A stretch of DNA of 64,000 bases, taken from Shewanella litoralis. GTDB lineage: Bacteria; Pseudomonadota; Gammaproteobacteria; Enterobacterales; Shewanellaceae. A program made the translations under genes and the position numbers. This document shows, in pieces, positions 54,227 to 63,996 of this stretch. Position 1 is the first letter of the stretch; each line of letters starts with the position of its first letter. A model generated the notes under the pieces. The model did no database searches. It saw nothing but the letters and a program-made list of their open reading frames with translations, and was not told where the DNA came from. The stretch lies in contig NZ_WSRZ01000007.1 of assembly GCF_009828585.1 (NCBI RefSeq), positions 104,172-168,171 of the forward strand, written 5' to 3'.

Positions 54227-56122
54227 TTATTTTTTTACTCTGCGACGAAGCCATAATAAAGGTAATGCTAGTAACCAAGCAAAGCTTGCTGCGCCTTTAC
54301 GCTCATAGTCTGTATCTTCAACCGCATCAGATGTTGAGCATGGCTCACCTGCAGTGGGTTTCATTACCACCATACGAGGTAAATAAGAGGTGACTGGATC
54401 ACCGTTACCATCTAGCTCAAATAGCGGTAAACCATTTTCACCAATAATTAAGTCGCCCGTTGTCGAGTCATATTGGTATTCAGGTTTGAGAATAAACGCA
54501 GTACCGACAATCGTGCCGTCTTCGTTAATGCTATTGGCTTCTACAACTGAAATTTCGGTGTTGTACGTTAATATTTCACCTGTACCGTCTTGAACACTTA
54601 CAGTATGACGAACCCAGTCGCCTTCAGTGTTTCGCTCATAACCTTTTGACTCACAGGTCAATTGATTATTTAAGTCAACGAATTCCGCCGTAGTGCTGTC
54701 ATACAAGAAAGCCACTTTTGGACGGGGCTTTTCTTTGTCGTATGTTGATTCAATATAACCAACAACCTGGCCTTTGTTGTTAATGTCTTTTGGCTTGCTA
54801 CTTAAATCAGACAATGAAGTCTGGAAGTCATTAGGAGTTGTGATGCCCTCTTCTGGATTATTAGTATCCAGCATAAAGAACTTACTGCGCAAATAACCAC
54901 TAATGTACTTGCTGTAGCTACCGACTAAAATACCTGAGTCATTGATATCATAAGCAATTGAGTAATAAACTTTATCATCCATTTCTACCCAGTTGTACTG
55001 GTAGTTGCCATTACTGTCTTTTTTCCAGTAAGCGGCATCAAAATACAAATCATCTTCATCGCCATTACGATAAACATGTGAACGACCCGCGACATCACCA
55101 GCAGAGTTAATCCCTAAACCTTGCGAAGTAAAAATGAGCGTTGAGTCTTCATCAGGAGTTAACCCAAGAGGTAACTCTGTGCTCTGAGCTAGACCATCTT
55201 CATCTAAGTTATCAAGATCCCAAACCATAGCGCGAGTTTGATATTGAATATAGCGCGTACCATTATCATCTGGATACTGCCATGCTTGCACACAAATATC
55301 AGTAGGAATTGGATTGTCTGCATCGGTATCTTCAGCATCTTCAATACAATTGTCGATACGGGTCTCACTTGATGAAGCAAGCGCAGTACTGCCATAACCT
55401 ACCACGAGGTTATTATCATTTACTTTGGCTGCTAATGACCAACCACCGACTTCAACCGTTGCGGCATCAACGTCAGCTGTTTGCTCACGCTCGTATGTGG
55501 TAAATGAGGGCAACAATGGGTATTCGACATCATTTTTTACCGCTATACCGCGCATTTCAAATTCACGATAATAGAAATACTCTTGAGTGGTACTGGTGCC
55601 TTCGTAATCTAAGGTTAATTCTGGGCCAGTATAAGCACCGACTTTAACGCCATTATTGTTAATGCCATAGAAAAAGGTATCGACATCATTTACGATTAGC
55701 TCATCATCAGAATCTGTTTCTGTGCTAGCCGGGTCAAATGTACCTGCCATGCTAAAGAATTCTGGCACCCAAGAACCCACAGAAGCATTATCACTTGATA
55801 TAAAGGTAAAGTTGTTGGCTTCGATTTCAGAGTAAACAGAATACGTGATAGATTCAGCCGCAGTAATACCATCTTCGATATCGATGACTGAATCATCAAC
55901 GTCGTCGATGCTTAACTTGTTTTTACCTTTCGAAATACCTACAAGCTCGTCTTCATCGTTTACAGCCATGGCATAACCATTTCGTGTGCCATCTAATGTG
56001 CCATTTAAATCGTAATCTTCGATGTTAACAATTTCATACACTGATGCGGCTTGAGCCGAACCGATAACACTTAATACGCCTATAGCAACTAATGACAAGG
56101 CTTTATCAAACTTTAACTTCAT
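54227..56122 (-). CDS. DUF3466 family surface protein with C-terminal sorting signal
   Basis: This is a 631-residue exported protein with a signal peptide (SLVAIGVLSVIGSAQAA). The body is acidic and repetitive, with recurring phrases such as GYAMAVNDEDELVGISKGK, GINSAGDVAGRSHV, DINDSGILVGSYSK and DINNKGQVVGYI, the HAF-like repeats typical of DUF3466. The C terminus (GAASFAWLLALPLLWLRRRV) is tripartite: small residues, a membrane helix, an Arg cluster. It resembles GlyGly-CTERM sorting signals cut by rhombosortase. Role unknown. Confidence 0.85.
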   Translation of the reverse strand: MKLKFDKALSLVAIGVLSVIGSAQAASVYEIVNIEDYDLNGTLDGTRNGYAMAVNDEDELVGISKGKNKLSIDDVDDSVIDIEDGITAAESITYSVYSEIEANNFTFISSDNASVGSWVPEFFSMAGTFDPASTETDSDDELIVNDVDTFFYGINNNGVKVGAYTGPELTLDYEGTSTTQEYFYYREFEMRGIAVKNDVEYPLLPSFTTYEREQTADVDAATVEVGGWSLAAKVNDNNLVVGYGSTALASSSETRIDNCIEDAEDTDADNPIPTDICVQAWQYPDDNGTRYIQYQTRAMVWDLDNLDEDGLAQSTELPLGLTPDEDSTLIFTSQGLGINSAGDVAGRSHVYRNGDEDDLYFDAAYWKKDSNGNYQYNWVEMDDKVYYSIAYDINDSGILVGSYSKYISGYLRSKFFMLDTNNPEEGITTPNDFQTSLSDLSSKPKDINNKGQVVGYIESTYDKEKPRPKVAFLYDSTTAEFVDLNNQLTCESKGYERNTEGDWVRHTVSVQDGTGEILTYNTEISVVEANSINEDGTIVGTAFILKPEYQYDSTTGDLIIGENGLPLFELDGNGDPVTSYLPRMVVMKPTAGEPCSTSDAVEDTDYERKGAASFAWLLALPLLWLRRRVKK

Positions 56123-56147
56123 GTAACCATTCCTGTTTTATTGTGCT

Positions 56148-58064
56148 TTACTTCAGTGACTCAAGTTCTTCCCAGCGTTGGAAGCACAGCTCTAAATTTT
56201 GTTCTTTCTCTGCCAATGTTTGCAGAGCCTTATTAACCGTATCTGCTGGTTGATTATAAAAATCAGCACTGCTTACGGTTTGTTGTAATGTCTCTATATC
56301 TTGCTCAAGCTGTTCCATTTGACTTGGAAGTGCTTCTAACTCTTTTTGTAATTTATAAGAGAGCTTTTTTGCCGCCTTTTCCGGTGTTTTTACAGGCTTT
56401 GTTTCAACAACGGGTGTCGATTGGACAACAGTTGTTGCTACAGGTTCCTCAGAATAAAATTTAGCGCCCTGAGAAATTGCATCCTGGTAGCCACCTACGT
56501 ATTCAGACCAGTGTCCATTTCCGGCAAACCACCAGCTACTGGTAACAGTGTTGTCGATAAACGCTCTGTCGTGGCTCACTATCAATAAGGTGCCTTCAAA
56601 ATCAGTCAGCAGTGACTCTAGCAACTCTAAGGTCTCAATATCAAGATCGTTTGTTGGTTCGTCGAGAATAATTAAGTTTGCAGGACGTAATAGCAACCTT
56701 GCGAGTAATAATCGGTTCTTTTCGCCACCAGACAGTGCTTTAACCGGTGTGCGTGCACGCATAGGCGAAAATAAGAAGTCTTGTAAGTAACTTAGAATAT
56801 GACGGTCTTGACCATTAATCGTCACGGTACTTTTGCCTTCACCGACGTTTTCTTCAACCGTTTTTTCAGGGTCTAGAGCTTCGCGATACTGGTCAAAATA
56901 AGCCACTTCTAATTTTGTACCGACTTTAATCTCGCCTGATTGCGGTTGCAGTTTTTCAATCAATAGTTTAATTAATGTCGATTTACCACAGCCATTGGGG
57001 CCAATTAATGCGATACGATCGCCGCGCATTACTGTGGTGCTGAAGTTTTTAACTAAATTTTTGTCAGGTAAATTGTAGTTAACGTCTTTTACATCAAATA
57101 CTAACTTGCCTGAACGCTCTGTGTCAGACACAGCCATTTTGGCATTGCCTTGACGATTCAGTCGCTCTCCACGCTCAGCGCGTAATGCTTTTAACGCTCG
57201 AACGCGGCCTTCGTTACGAGTACGACGCGCTTTAACACCCTGGCGTATCCACACTTCTTCCTCTGCGAGTTTTTTATCAAAGTGGGCATTCTTTTCAGCT
57301 TCAACACGAAGCCATTCTTGTTTACCATCTAAATAAGCCTGGTAATTGCCTGGGAATGAAATCACTACACCACGGTCTAAATCGACGATTCGGGTTGCCA
57401 TACGTTGAATAAAGCCACGGTCATGACTCACAAATACGATGGCGCCTTTAAAGCTTAATAAAAACTGCTCTAACCATTCGATGGTATCAATGTCTAAGTG
57501 GTTGGTCGGTTCGTCGAGTAACAACAAATCAGGGTCTACAACCAAGGCACGCGCCAAGGCAACTTTACGCTGCCAACCACCTGATAGTTCATTCAGTGGT
57601 TTGTCAGGGTCTAAGCCCAATAATTGACAGTTTTGAATAATACGTGAATCTAATTGCCAACCATTGTTATGGTCTAACACTTCCTGAATACGCTGCATTT
57701 CGTTGAGCATGCGCTCCATATCATCAGGATTTGCGTCTGCTACGTCGTGCGATAATTGATGATACTTTTCTAACGCCTCACCAATGTCTTTTAATGCCGC
57801 TGCAATATAAGAATAAACCGAGCCAGTTTCTGCTTTAGGCGGATCTTGCTGTAGACGACTGACATTGACGTCGTTAGCGATATTAAACTCGCCTTCGTCA
57901 AGCAATACGTCTTTTGACAACACTTTCATTAAAGTGGATTTGCCCGTGCCGTTTCGGCCAACGATACAGACGCGCTCGCCTGGCTCAATGGTAAAATCTG
58001 CATTTTGCAGTAAAGGAGTGTAACCGTAGGCTAACGAGCCATTATTTATCCGAACCAGACTCAA
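56148..58064 (-). CDS. uup: ABC-F family ATPase Uup
   Basis: This is a 638-residue soluble tandem ATPase with two nucleotide-binding domains: Walker A GRNGTGKSTLMK and GPNGCGKSTLIK, signatures LNELSGGWQRKVALAR and VKALSGGEKNRLLLAR, Walker B LLLLDEPTNHLD and LIILDEPTNDLD. The C-terminal coiled coil (about 560-635) binds DNA or ribosome in Uup. It affects transposon excision and ribosome function. The start is TTG 58064, with AGGAG 7 bases upstream. Confidence 0.96.
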   Translation of the reverse strand: MSLVRINNGSLAYGYTPLLQNADFTIEPGERVCIVGRNGTGKSTLMKVLSKDVLLDEGEFNIANDVNVSRLQQDPPKAETGSVYSYIAAALKDIGEALEKYHQLSHDVADANPDDMERMLNEMQRIQEVLDHNNGWQLDSRIIQNCQLLGLDPDKPLNELSGGWQRKVALARALVVDPDLLLLDEPTNHLDIDTIEWLEQFLLSFKGAIVFVSHDRGFIQRMATRIVDLDRGVVISFPGNYQAYLDGKQEWLRVEAEKNAHFDKKLAEEEVWIRQGVKARRTRNEGRVRALKALRAERGERLNRQGNAKMAVSDTERSGKLVFDVKDVNYNLPDKNLVKNFSTTVMRGDRIALIGPNGCGKSTLIKLLIEKLQPQSGEIKVGTKLEVAYFDQYREALDPEKTVEENVGEGKSTVTINGQDRHILSYLQDFLFSPMRARTPVKALSGGEKNRLLLARLLLRPANLIILDEPTNDLDIETLELLESLLTDFEGTLLIVSHDRAFIDNTVTSSWWFAGNGHWSEYVGGYQDAISQGAKFYSEEPVATTVVQSTPVVETKPVKTPEKAAKKLSYKLQKELEALPSQMEQLEQDIETLQQTVSSADFYNQPADTVNKALQTLAEKEQNLELCFQRWEELESLK

Positions 58065-58065
58065 T

Positions 58066-58299
58066 CTAAACTCCTATAAACTCTTGTAATTGTTCGCCGT
58101 CAAAAGGCCAAAATAATTCACGCTTTCCCTGTGCTAACACAGGTATGCTTATGCCATAACGCTCAGCTAAAGTGGCGTCATCGCAGATGTCAACGTGTTG
58201 AAAATCAATATCAGTTTGCTTAATAAGTGCCAATGCTATATCACACAGGTGGCAGCCATCTGTGTGATATAAAATATAGGGCAAGGCCTTACTTGGCAT
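58066..58299 (-). CDS. glutaredoxin-like protein (DUF836 type)
   Basis: This is a 77-residue thioredoxin-fold protein with the active-site motif [13 protein letters not shown] (CxxC) near the N terminus and the cis-Pro region [10 protein letters not shown]. It starts within the rlmKL coding end (ATG 58299, overlapping by 11 bp) and ends two bases before the uup start, so rlmKL, this gene and uup are probably one transcript. The same order occurs in other gammaproteobacteria. The frame is open to 58347. Confidence 0.85.
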   Translation of the reverse strand: MPSKALPYILYHTDGCHLCDIALALIKQTDIDFQHVDICDDATLAERYGISIPVLAQGKRELFWPFDGEQLQEFIGV

Positions 58300-60424
58300 G
58301 CGTAAGTAACCACACATTATGAATATGCGGGTTGCGCTTATAATCAAGTGGTAAACATAAGTGGTCGATATTCGTCACGCTAATACCGGCTTGGTTTAAC
58401 GCTTCTATGTCCATCTTAAATTTACGTTTGTTGTTAGAAAAAATAAGTTCGCCCGTAGGAGACAACAGCTTAATTAATCCACCTAACATTTCGGCGTGAT
58501 CACGCTGCACATCCCAGCTGTCTTCCATACGTTTTGAATTAGAAAACGTGGGTGGGTCAATAAAAATCAAATCAAATTGTTGATGACTGTTATCTTTTAT
58601 CCACTGTAAACAATCCGCCTGGATAAAATCGTATTTAGCCCCAGACAAGCCATTTAGCGCAAAGTTTTCTTTCGCCCAGTTGATATAGGTGTTTGACATA
58701 TCAATGGTGGTGACTGTTTTAGCGCCGCCAATAGCTGCATGCACAGATGCTGAACCAGTATAGGCAAATAAGTTAAGTACGCGTTTGCCTTTAGATTTGT
58801 CACCCACCAATTTACGGGTAACGCGGTGATCTAAAAACAGGCCTGTGTCGAGGTAACCCGTAAGGTTAAGTTTAAATCTGGCACCGTATTCTTCGGTGAT
58901 AACTTCAACTTTACGTTCGTCTAACTTTTGATACTGGCTTGTGCCCTTTTGGCGTTCGCGCGTTTTTAGTGTCACGCGATCAGGATGAATACCTAAAGCA
59001 CTCGGCAATGCCAGTAACACATCGCTGATGCGGCGCTTAGTGACTGCCTCAGGGATGGTGGCTGGCGCTGAATATTCTTGAATAACCACGTAATCAACAT
59101 ATTTATCGATGGCAACGTTATATTCTGGCAAGTCAGCATCATATAAACGATAGCTATCGATTCGCTCTTTTTTAGCCCACTTCTCAAGCTGCTTTACATT
59201 CTTTTTAATACGGTTAACAAATGCAGGTGCAATATCGACTAGATCGACACCGTCAGGCAGTACAACGGCTTCACGACGAGTGCTATTAGCATGTAAAGTG
59301 TAAATGTTAAATGCACACTCTAATGCACCGTTGAACATTTTCATTTGTTTATCGGCTTTAAGCTTGAGCGATGACATTAACTCAATGTCGCTACACAGCA
59401 TGGCAATTTTCCAACCACCGAACTCTTTTTTCAACTTGTCACCAAGCTGGTAGTAAAGTTGTAGTAGTTCAGTGACATTACCCAAACGCTCACCGTATGG
59501 TGGGTTAGAGATTAAAAAGCCTTCGCTTACTGGGGGCGTAACGTCTAAAGCATCAGAAACAGTAAATTCAATAAACTCTGCTACACCCGCATTTTCAGCA
59601 TTACGCTTAGCAATAGAGACAAGGTGGGCCTCAATGTCAGAGCCATAAAACTTAATTTTGCAACGCGTTTTGCCTAAAGTGGCACGAGCTTGAGCTTCAT
59701 CAAAAATGGTTTGCCACATCGCTTTGTTGTGACTCTGCCAGTTTTCGAAACCAAATTTTTCACGCTTTAAGCCAGGAGCAATATCGGCAGCCATTAAAGC
59801 GGCTTCTATTAATACGGTGCCGCTACCACAAAATGGGTCGAGGATAGTGGTTTGATTAGCTTGCCAACCACTGCGCACTAACATATTAGCCGCGAGGTTT
59901 TCTTTTAACGGGGCTTCACCTGTTGTTGAGCGATAACCACGCTGATGTAACGATGCCCCAGAAAAGTTCATCGAAATGGTTAATTGACCATTACGAAAAT
60001 GCGCATCGATTTTAAAATCGGGATTAACACGTTCAACATCTGGACGCGGGGTACCATCATCACGAAAACGGTCAACAACCGCATCCTTAATTTTGAGCGC
60101 GCCAAATTGAGTGTTATTGATGAAACCACCCGTACCGTGGAAGTCGATACTGAAGGTTTTTTTATGTGAAAAGTGCGATGGCCAATCGATACAATACGCA
60201 GCGTTATAAAGTTGCTCGGCAGATTCACAAGCTCCTTTATAAATAACTAATACGATACGGCTCGCTAGGCGGGTCCATAAGGTGATCCGATATGCCAGTT
60301 CAAGCGGTGCAGAAAAGTACACACCGGCAACGCTTTCTTTAACATCGGTAGCGCCAAAATCTTTCAATTCAGAGGCTAGGCTATATTCAAAACCCTTAGG
60401 GGCTGCAGCAAAAAAATTAAACAT
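58289..60424 (-). CDS. rlmL: bifunctional 23S rRNA methyltransferase RlmKL
   Basis: This 711-residue enzyme methylates G2445 (N2) and G2069 (N7) of 23S rRNA. The N-terminal THUMP domain (about 45-160) is followed by the RlmL methyltransferase ([33 protein letters not shown]). The C-terminal RlmK methyltransferase has [20 protein letters not shown] and [13 protein letters not shown]. The architecture and length are complete. Confidence 0.97.
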   Translation of the reverse strand: MFNFFAAAPKGFEYSLASELKDFGATDVKESVAGVYFSAPLELAYRITLWTRLASRIVLVIYKGACESAEQLYNAAYCIDWPSHFSHKKTFSIDFHGTGGFINNTQFGALKIKDAVVDRFRDDGTPRPDVERVNPDFKIDAHFRNGQLTISMNFSGASLHQRGYRSTTGEAPLKENLAANMLVRSGWQANQTTILDPFCGSGTVLIEAALMAADIAPGLKREKFGFENWQSHNKAMWQTIFDEAQARATLGKTRCKIKFYGSDIEAHLVSIAKRNAENAGVAEFIEFTVSDALDVTPPVSEGFLISNPPYGERLGNVTELLQLYYQLGDKLKKEFGGWKIAMLCSDIELMSSLKLKADKQMKMFNGALECAFNIYTLHANSTRREAVVLPDGVDLVDIAPAFVNRIKKNVKQLEKWAKKERIDSYRLYDADLPEYNVAIDKYVDYVVIQEYSAPATIPEAVTKRRISDVLLALPSALGIHPDRVTLKTRERQKGTSQYQKLDERKVEVITEEYGARFKLNLTGYLDTGLFLDHRVTRKLVGDKSKGKRVLNLFAYTGSASVHAAIGGAKTVTTIDMSNTYINWAKENFALNGLSGAKYDFIQADCLQWIKDNSHQQFDLIFIDPPTFSNSKRMEDSWDVQRDHAEMLGGLIKLLSPTGELIFSNNKRKFKMDIEALNQAGISVTNIDHLCLPLDYKRNPHIHNVWLLTHAK

Positions 60425-60716
60425 GTATTAGTCAGTCATCGTTACACAAAATTCAGTGCAACATTATACCTGTTCAAACACATATCCCCAACGACTTATC
60501 GAAATGGGCCTATAAATTCTCCAATTTGAGCCTTAAATAATCAATATTATCTCATTGCAACACAACACGCTTAATTAACCAGCAAACAAAAGGAATTATT
60601 TCGATTTTGCTTGCAAAGATATGTGGGGATCGCTATAGTTCGCCCCGCTTTGAAGCAGACAAGTTTACACGCCAACAGGCAATTAACTTAGATTCAACGA
60701 AGCAGCGTTTATCGGA
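60425..60716 (+). promoter_or_regulatory. promoter region of the initiator tRNA array
   Basis: TTGCAA (60611-60616) and TATAGT (60634-60639) are 17 bp apart, followed by a GC-rich discriminator (CGCCCCGC), the layout of growth-rate-controlled tRNA promoters. The first tRNA starts about 70 bp further on. Confidence 0.8.
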
Positions 60717-60792
<76 letters not shown>

Positions 60793-60837
60793 ATTCTTTA
60801 GTCAATAGAATTAAAATAATTGACAGCGTTTATCGGA

Positions 60838-60913
<76 letters not shown>

Positions 60914-60957
60914 ATTCTTTAGTCAATAGAATTAAAATAATTGATAGCGTTATCGGA

Positions 60958-61052
60958 CGCGGAATAGCACAATTGATAGCTCGTCGGGCTCAGCTTTTTA
61001 TAAACAAGAGTCGAAGGTCGTAGTTTTTTATCAAGTCCTGCTCCCGCAACCA
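60958..61052 (+). pseudogene. tRNA-fMet-like copy 3 with loop insertions
   Basis: The acceptor ends and D-arm outline are kept, but the anticodon loop reads CTCA-GCTTTTTA-TAAAC and the T-arm reads GTTTTTTATC in place of GGTTC, so the copy is 95 nt instead of 76. D-arm bases also differ (AGCACAATTGATAGC). Confidence 0.85.
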
Positions 61053-61097
61053 ATTCTTTAGTCAATAGAATTAAAATAATTGACAGCGTTTATCGGA

Positions 61098-61192
61098 CGC
61101 GAGATGGAACAATTGATAGAACGTCGGGCTCAGCTTTTTATAAACAAGAGTCGAAGGTCGTAGCTTTTTATCAAGTCCTGCTCCCGCAACCA
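61098..61192 (+). pseudogene. tRNA-fMet-like copy 4 with loop insertions
   Basis: Same anticodon-loop insertion (GCTTTTTATAAACAAGAGT) and T-loop insertion (GCTTTTTATC) as copy 3. Several G-to-A changes in the acceptor/D region (GAGATGGAACAATTGATAG) remove D-stem pairing. Confidence 0.85.
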
Positions 61193-61237
61193 ATTCTTTG
61201 GTCAATAGAATTAAAATAATTGATAGCGTTTATCGGA

Positions 61238-61333
61238 CGCGAGATGGAACAATTGATAGAACGTCGGGCTCAGCTTTTTATAAACAAGAGTCGAAGGTCG
61301 TAGCTTTTTTATCAAGTCCTGCTCCCGCAACCA
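61238..61333 (+). pseudogene. tRNA-fMet-like copy 5 with loop insertions
   Basis: Nearly identical to copy 4, one T longer in the T-loop insertion, so copies 4 and 5 are a recent duplication. Confidence 0.85.
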
Positions 61334-61380
61334 TTTTCTTAAACTTTAAGAAAATACAGATAAACGTAATCAAAATCAGT

Positions 61381-61456
<76 letters not shown>

Positions 61457-61566
61457 TTTTGAAAAATCAAATACACTTAATTCCCCATATCTAAATCAAA
61501 TACACTTAATTCCCCATATCTAAATCAAATACACTTAAATCCCCATATCTAAATCAAATATAAAAC
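61457..61566 (+). repeat. short AT-rich tandem repeat in the tRNA array
   Basis: A unit of about 29 bp, AAATCAAATACACTTAATTC followed by CCCATATCT, is present three times in a row (61465-61553). One more copy lies at 61885-61912 after copy 8. Confidence 0.8.
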
Positions 61567-61589
61567 TCTAATACTATCAAACCAATACC

Positions 61590-61714
61590 AAGCAATTGGT
61601 AGCTCGTCGGGCTCAGCTTTTTATAAACCGCTGTATTTTATAAACAGCTCTTTTTTATAAGCCAAAGCGAAGGTCGTTGCTCTTTCTTTTTATCAAGTCC
61701 TGCTCCCGCAACCA
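61590..61714 (+). pseudogene. tRNA-fMet-like copy 7, 5' truncated, long insertions
   Basis: It starts at AGCAATTGGTAGCTCGTCGG. The anticodon loop holds about 50 extra bases with three TTTTATAA blocks and an internal hairpin (GCTGT / ACAGC). The T-arm reads TGCTCTTTCTTTTTATC. The 3' acceptor and CCA are intact. Confidence 0.8.
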
Positions 61715-61759
61715 CTTTCTTGTTTAACAAGAATAAAGATAAACGTAATCAAAATCAGT

Positions 61760-61876
61760 CGCGGGATGGAGCAGTTGGTAGCTCGTCTGGCTCAGCTTTT
61801 CATAAACCGCTCTTTTTTATAAGCCAAAGCGAAGGTCATTGCTCTTTCTTTTTATCAAGTCCTGCTCCCGCAACCA
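61760..61876 (+). pseudogene. tRNA-fMet-like copy 8 with long insertions
   Basis: The 5' half is perfect up to the anticodon stem (one change, CTGG for CGGG). Then the loop insertion (GCTTTTCATAAACCGCTC...) and the T-arm insertion follow as in copy 7. Length 117 nt. Confidence 0.82.
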
Positions 61877-61950
61877 TTTTGAAAAATCAAATACACTTAA
61901 ATCCCCATATCTAAATCAAATATAAAACCCTAATACTATCAAACCAATAC

Positions 61951-62049
61951 CAAGCAATTGGTAGCTCGTCGGGCTCAGTTTTTTATAAACCGCTGTATTT
62001 TATAAACAAAAGTCGAAGGTCGTAGGTTCAAGTCCTGCTCCCGCAACCA
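61951..62049 (+). pseudogene. tRNA-fMet-like copy 9, 5' truncated, anticodon-loop insertion only
   Basis: The 5' end is like copy 7 (AAGCAATTGGTAGCTCG). The anticodon loop is expanded (TTTTTTATAAACCGCTG...), but the T-arm and acceptor 3' half are the intact sequence (GTAGGTTCAAGTCCTGC). Confidence 0.8.
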
Positions 62050-62071
62050 TTTTGAAAATTCCTTATACTTA

Positions 62072-62382
62072 ATACCAATTCCATTAATTATGTGACCAAT
62101 CAGAGTCACTCAGATTGTTCAGTTTGAGGCGCATTGTTGAAATAATGGTTATTCCCTTCTAAGACAATGCAACAAAGAAATGGACGGTCTGAGTGTCTCC
62201 TACAAGGCGGGTTTCTGTGCCTTCTACGCTGCTTAATAGCATTTTGACGTACGACTGCATGGATGCAGGAGGTAGAGCAACGCAGGAGCATTTGCCGAGA
62301 GCAACTATGCCTACAATTCTATTACTTGCCTAGAAGGCACAGAACTTCCGCTGAATGACCAGATAATTAATGGAATTGGTAT
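62072..62382. mobile_element. 311-bp MITE-like element inside the tRNA array
   Basis: Terminal inverted repeats ATACCAATTCCATTAATTAT (20 bp, perfect) enclose a non-coding interior. It lies between copies 9 and 10 of the array. The ends are unrelated to those of the element at 44787. No transposase frame is present, so movement would need a protein from elsewhere. Confidence 0.8.
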
Positions 62383-62445
62383 AACTCCCTATATTCAATT
62401 CAAAATAATTATCAAAACTCCATTATTAAAAATCAATACCAAAAC

Positions 62446-62567
62446 AATTGATAGCTCGTCGGACTCAGCTTTTCATAAACCGCCGAATTTTATAAACAGC
62501 TCTTTTTTATAAACCAAAGCTGAAGATCGTTGCTCTTTCTTTTTATCAAGTCCTGCTCCCGCAACGA
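62446..62567 (+). pseudogene. tRNA-fMet-like copy 10, most diverged
   Basis: ACAATTGATAGCTCGTCGG starts the recognisable part; the anticodon insertion resembles copies 7 and 8 (GCTTTTCATAAACCGCCG...). The T-arm insertion is present and the 3' end is GCAACGA, so the CCA is lost. Confidence 0.75.
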
Positions 62568-62643
62568 CTTTCTATACTCAAAAAATCAGCTCCGCGCATA
62601 CAATTCAGCTACGTGAATAAACTCAACAGATATCAGATCATGC

Positions 62644-63339
62644 TTAATCAAGTGTGTTGAGAAAGGTTTCGATACATTGATTTACCCTATCGGGTTGTTC
62701 AGCAAAGACCATGTGACTGCCCTCTTCTATAATGGCAATTTGCGCGTTGGGGATATGCTGCTGTAAAAATGTGGCATATTTTATCGGTGTCATTTGATCT
62801 GCATCGCCCACAATAATTAACGTGGGGACATCAATTTGCGGCAGTTGCTCAATAACGTCAAATTTATCGCAAATGGTGAAATCAGTCAGCATGACGTTAA
62901 CGCCATTATTGATAATTGAAGTGTTGATTTGTGATTGTAGATGCTCGGCAATATTTTGATTTGCCGCCAATAAATACGCTGGAAAAGGCTGTGCTGACTC
63001 GACTAATATTGAAAGTGATTGTAATAGTTGAGGCATCACTTTGAGCCGAGCCCCCGCGCCAATGAGCACTAACGCCTTTAATTGTATCTTTGCCTTTGCT
63101 GAGATAGCGAGTTGCATTGCTACGGCGCTACCAAGAGAATGCCCAACTAATACCACGTCATCAAACTGATGCTGCGCAATGTAGTCTACCAGCCATTGCG
63201 TTAACGCATCTACAGTTGTCAGTGTTTGCCCATCAGGGTGACCGGGGTAATCAATAGCAATGCTATGTTCAAAAAACTGTTGCTGGTGCTGCCAAACAAC
63301 ATGGGTACAGCCCGAGCCATGTAAAAAGAGTAACGTCAT
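62644..63339 (-). CDS. alpha/beta hydrolase
   Basis: This 231-residue serine hydrolase has the oxyanion-loop motif LFLHGSGCTHVVW, nucleophile elbow VGHSLGSAVAMQ (Ser about 88), acid Asp in IIVGDADQMTP and His in EEGSHMVFAEQP. It belongs to the general Abhydrolase_1 group; the substrate is unknown. It lies 15 bp downstream of the rhodanese gene, so the two are probably cotranscribed. Confidence 0.9.
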   Translation of the reverse strand: MTLLFLHGSGCTHVVWQHQQQFFEHSIAIDYPGHPDGQTLTTVDALTQWLVDYIAQHQFDDVVLVGHSLGSAVAMQLAISAKAKIQLKALVLIGAGARLKVMPQLLQSLSILVESAQPFPAYLLAANQNIAEHLQSQINTSIINNGVNVMLTDFTICDKFDVIEQLPQIDVPTLIIVGDADQMTPIKYATFLQQHIPNAQIAIIEEGSHMVFAEQPDRVNQCIETFLNTLD

Positions 63340-63354
63340 ATTGATGAGCCTTTC

Positions 63355-63729
63355 CTATTTTACTTGTGATATTAATGTCGGCAGTTTTTCTTTCCACCAA
63401 CTCAGCATTCCACCTTTAAGCTGATACACATCTTTAAAACCATACTGCTTAAGTTTTCTAACGGCCGGAATGCTTCGATGGGCGGAGAGGCAAATAACGA
63501 TGATAGTCTGGTCAGTATTAAGCCGAAGTTGTTTAACAGAATCTTCAGAGAAATGAGTAATGGGAAGGTTAATCGCCCCTTTAATGTGTGATTTTTCCCA
63601 CTCCAGCGTTGTGCGCACATCGACAATTTGAATTTTATTATCTTCAAGATGCTGGTAAACACTTTTAGTATCCATTTCTGGCACGTGACCGAACGGTAGC
63701 CATTGGGATAATCGGCTGAGAAATGACAT
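63355..63729 (-). CDS. rhodanese-like domain protein
   Basis: This is a 124-residue single-domain rhodanese. It has VDVRTTLEWEKSHIKGAINL and the active-site loop VICLSAHRSIPAVRKL with the persulfide-carrying Cys (about residue 80), then GFKDVYQLKGGMLSWW. The start is ATG 63729 (MSFLSRLSQW), with GGAG 6 bases upstream; ATG 63741 is also open. It probably transfers sulfur or handles thiols; the partner is unknown. Confidence 0.9.
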   Translation of the reverse strand: MSFLSRLSQWLPFGHVPEMDTKSVYQHLEDNKIQIVDVRTTLEWEKSHIKGAINLPITHFSEDSVKQLRLNTDQTIIVICLSAHRSIPAVRKLKQYGFKDVYQLKGGMLSWWKEKLPTLISQVK

Positions 63730-63944
63730 AGGTAGCTCCAAAAAATAATAAGAGGTTAGCTTAAACTACATTATTTTCAGGCTTTTATTCAATCGATTAA
63801 AGCTTGATACCGGCATGACTTCGAAAGAGAACAATTATTCATTCAGTCATGCGCCTTGTTTAAGCCCTTTTCATACACTGGACCTTAAGCATTAAGGCCT
63901 GCAAAAATTCCATCTAACGTTATGTCTTTTCTAGATTTTCTTTG

Positions 63945-63996
63945 TTGTGACTTTTTTGCGTTTATTGTTATATAGCAGACCGCCCAGTCTATCTTT
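63945..63996 (+). promoter_or_regulatory. plus-strand promoter with overlapping dyad at the right edge
   Basis: TTGTGA and TTATAT are 17 bp apart. Just after the -10 lies AGAC-N6-GTCT (63977-63990), in the style of TetR/NemR-type operators. It drives a gene beyond the window. Confidence 0.5.

Noticed and set aside
62106-62291. 61-codon minus-strand frame
   Set aside because: It lies inside the MITE-like element and has no protein features.
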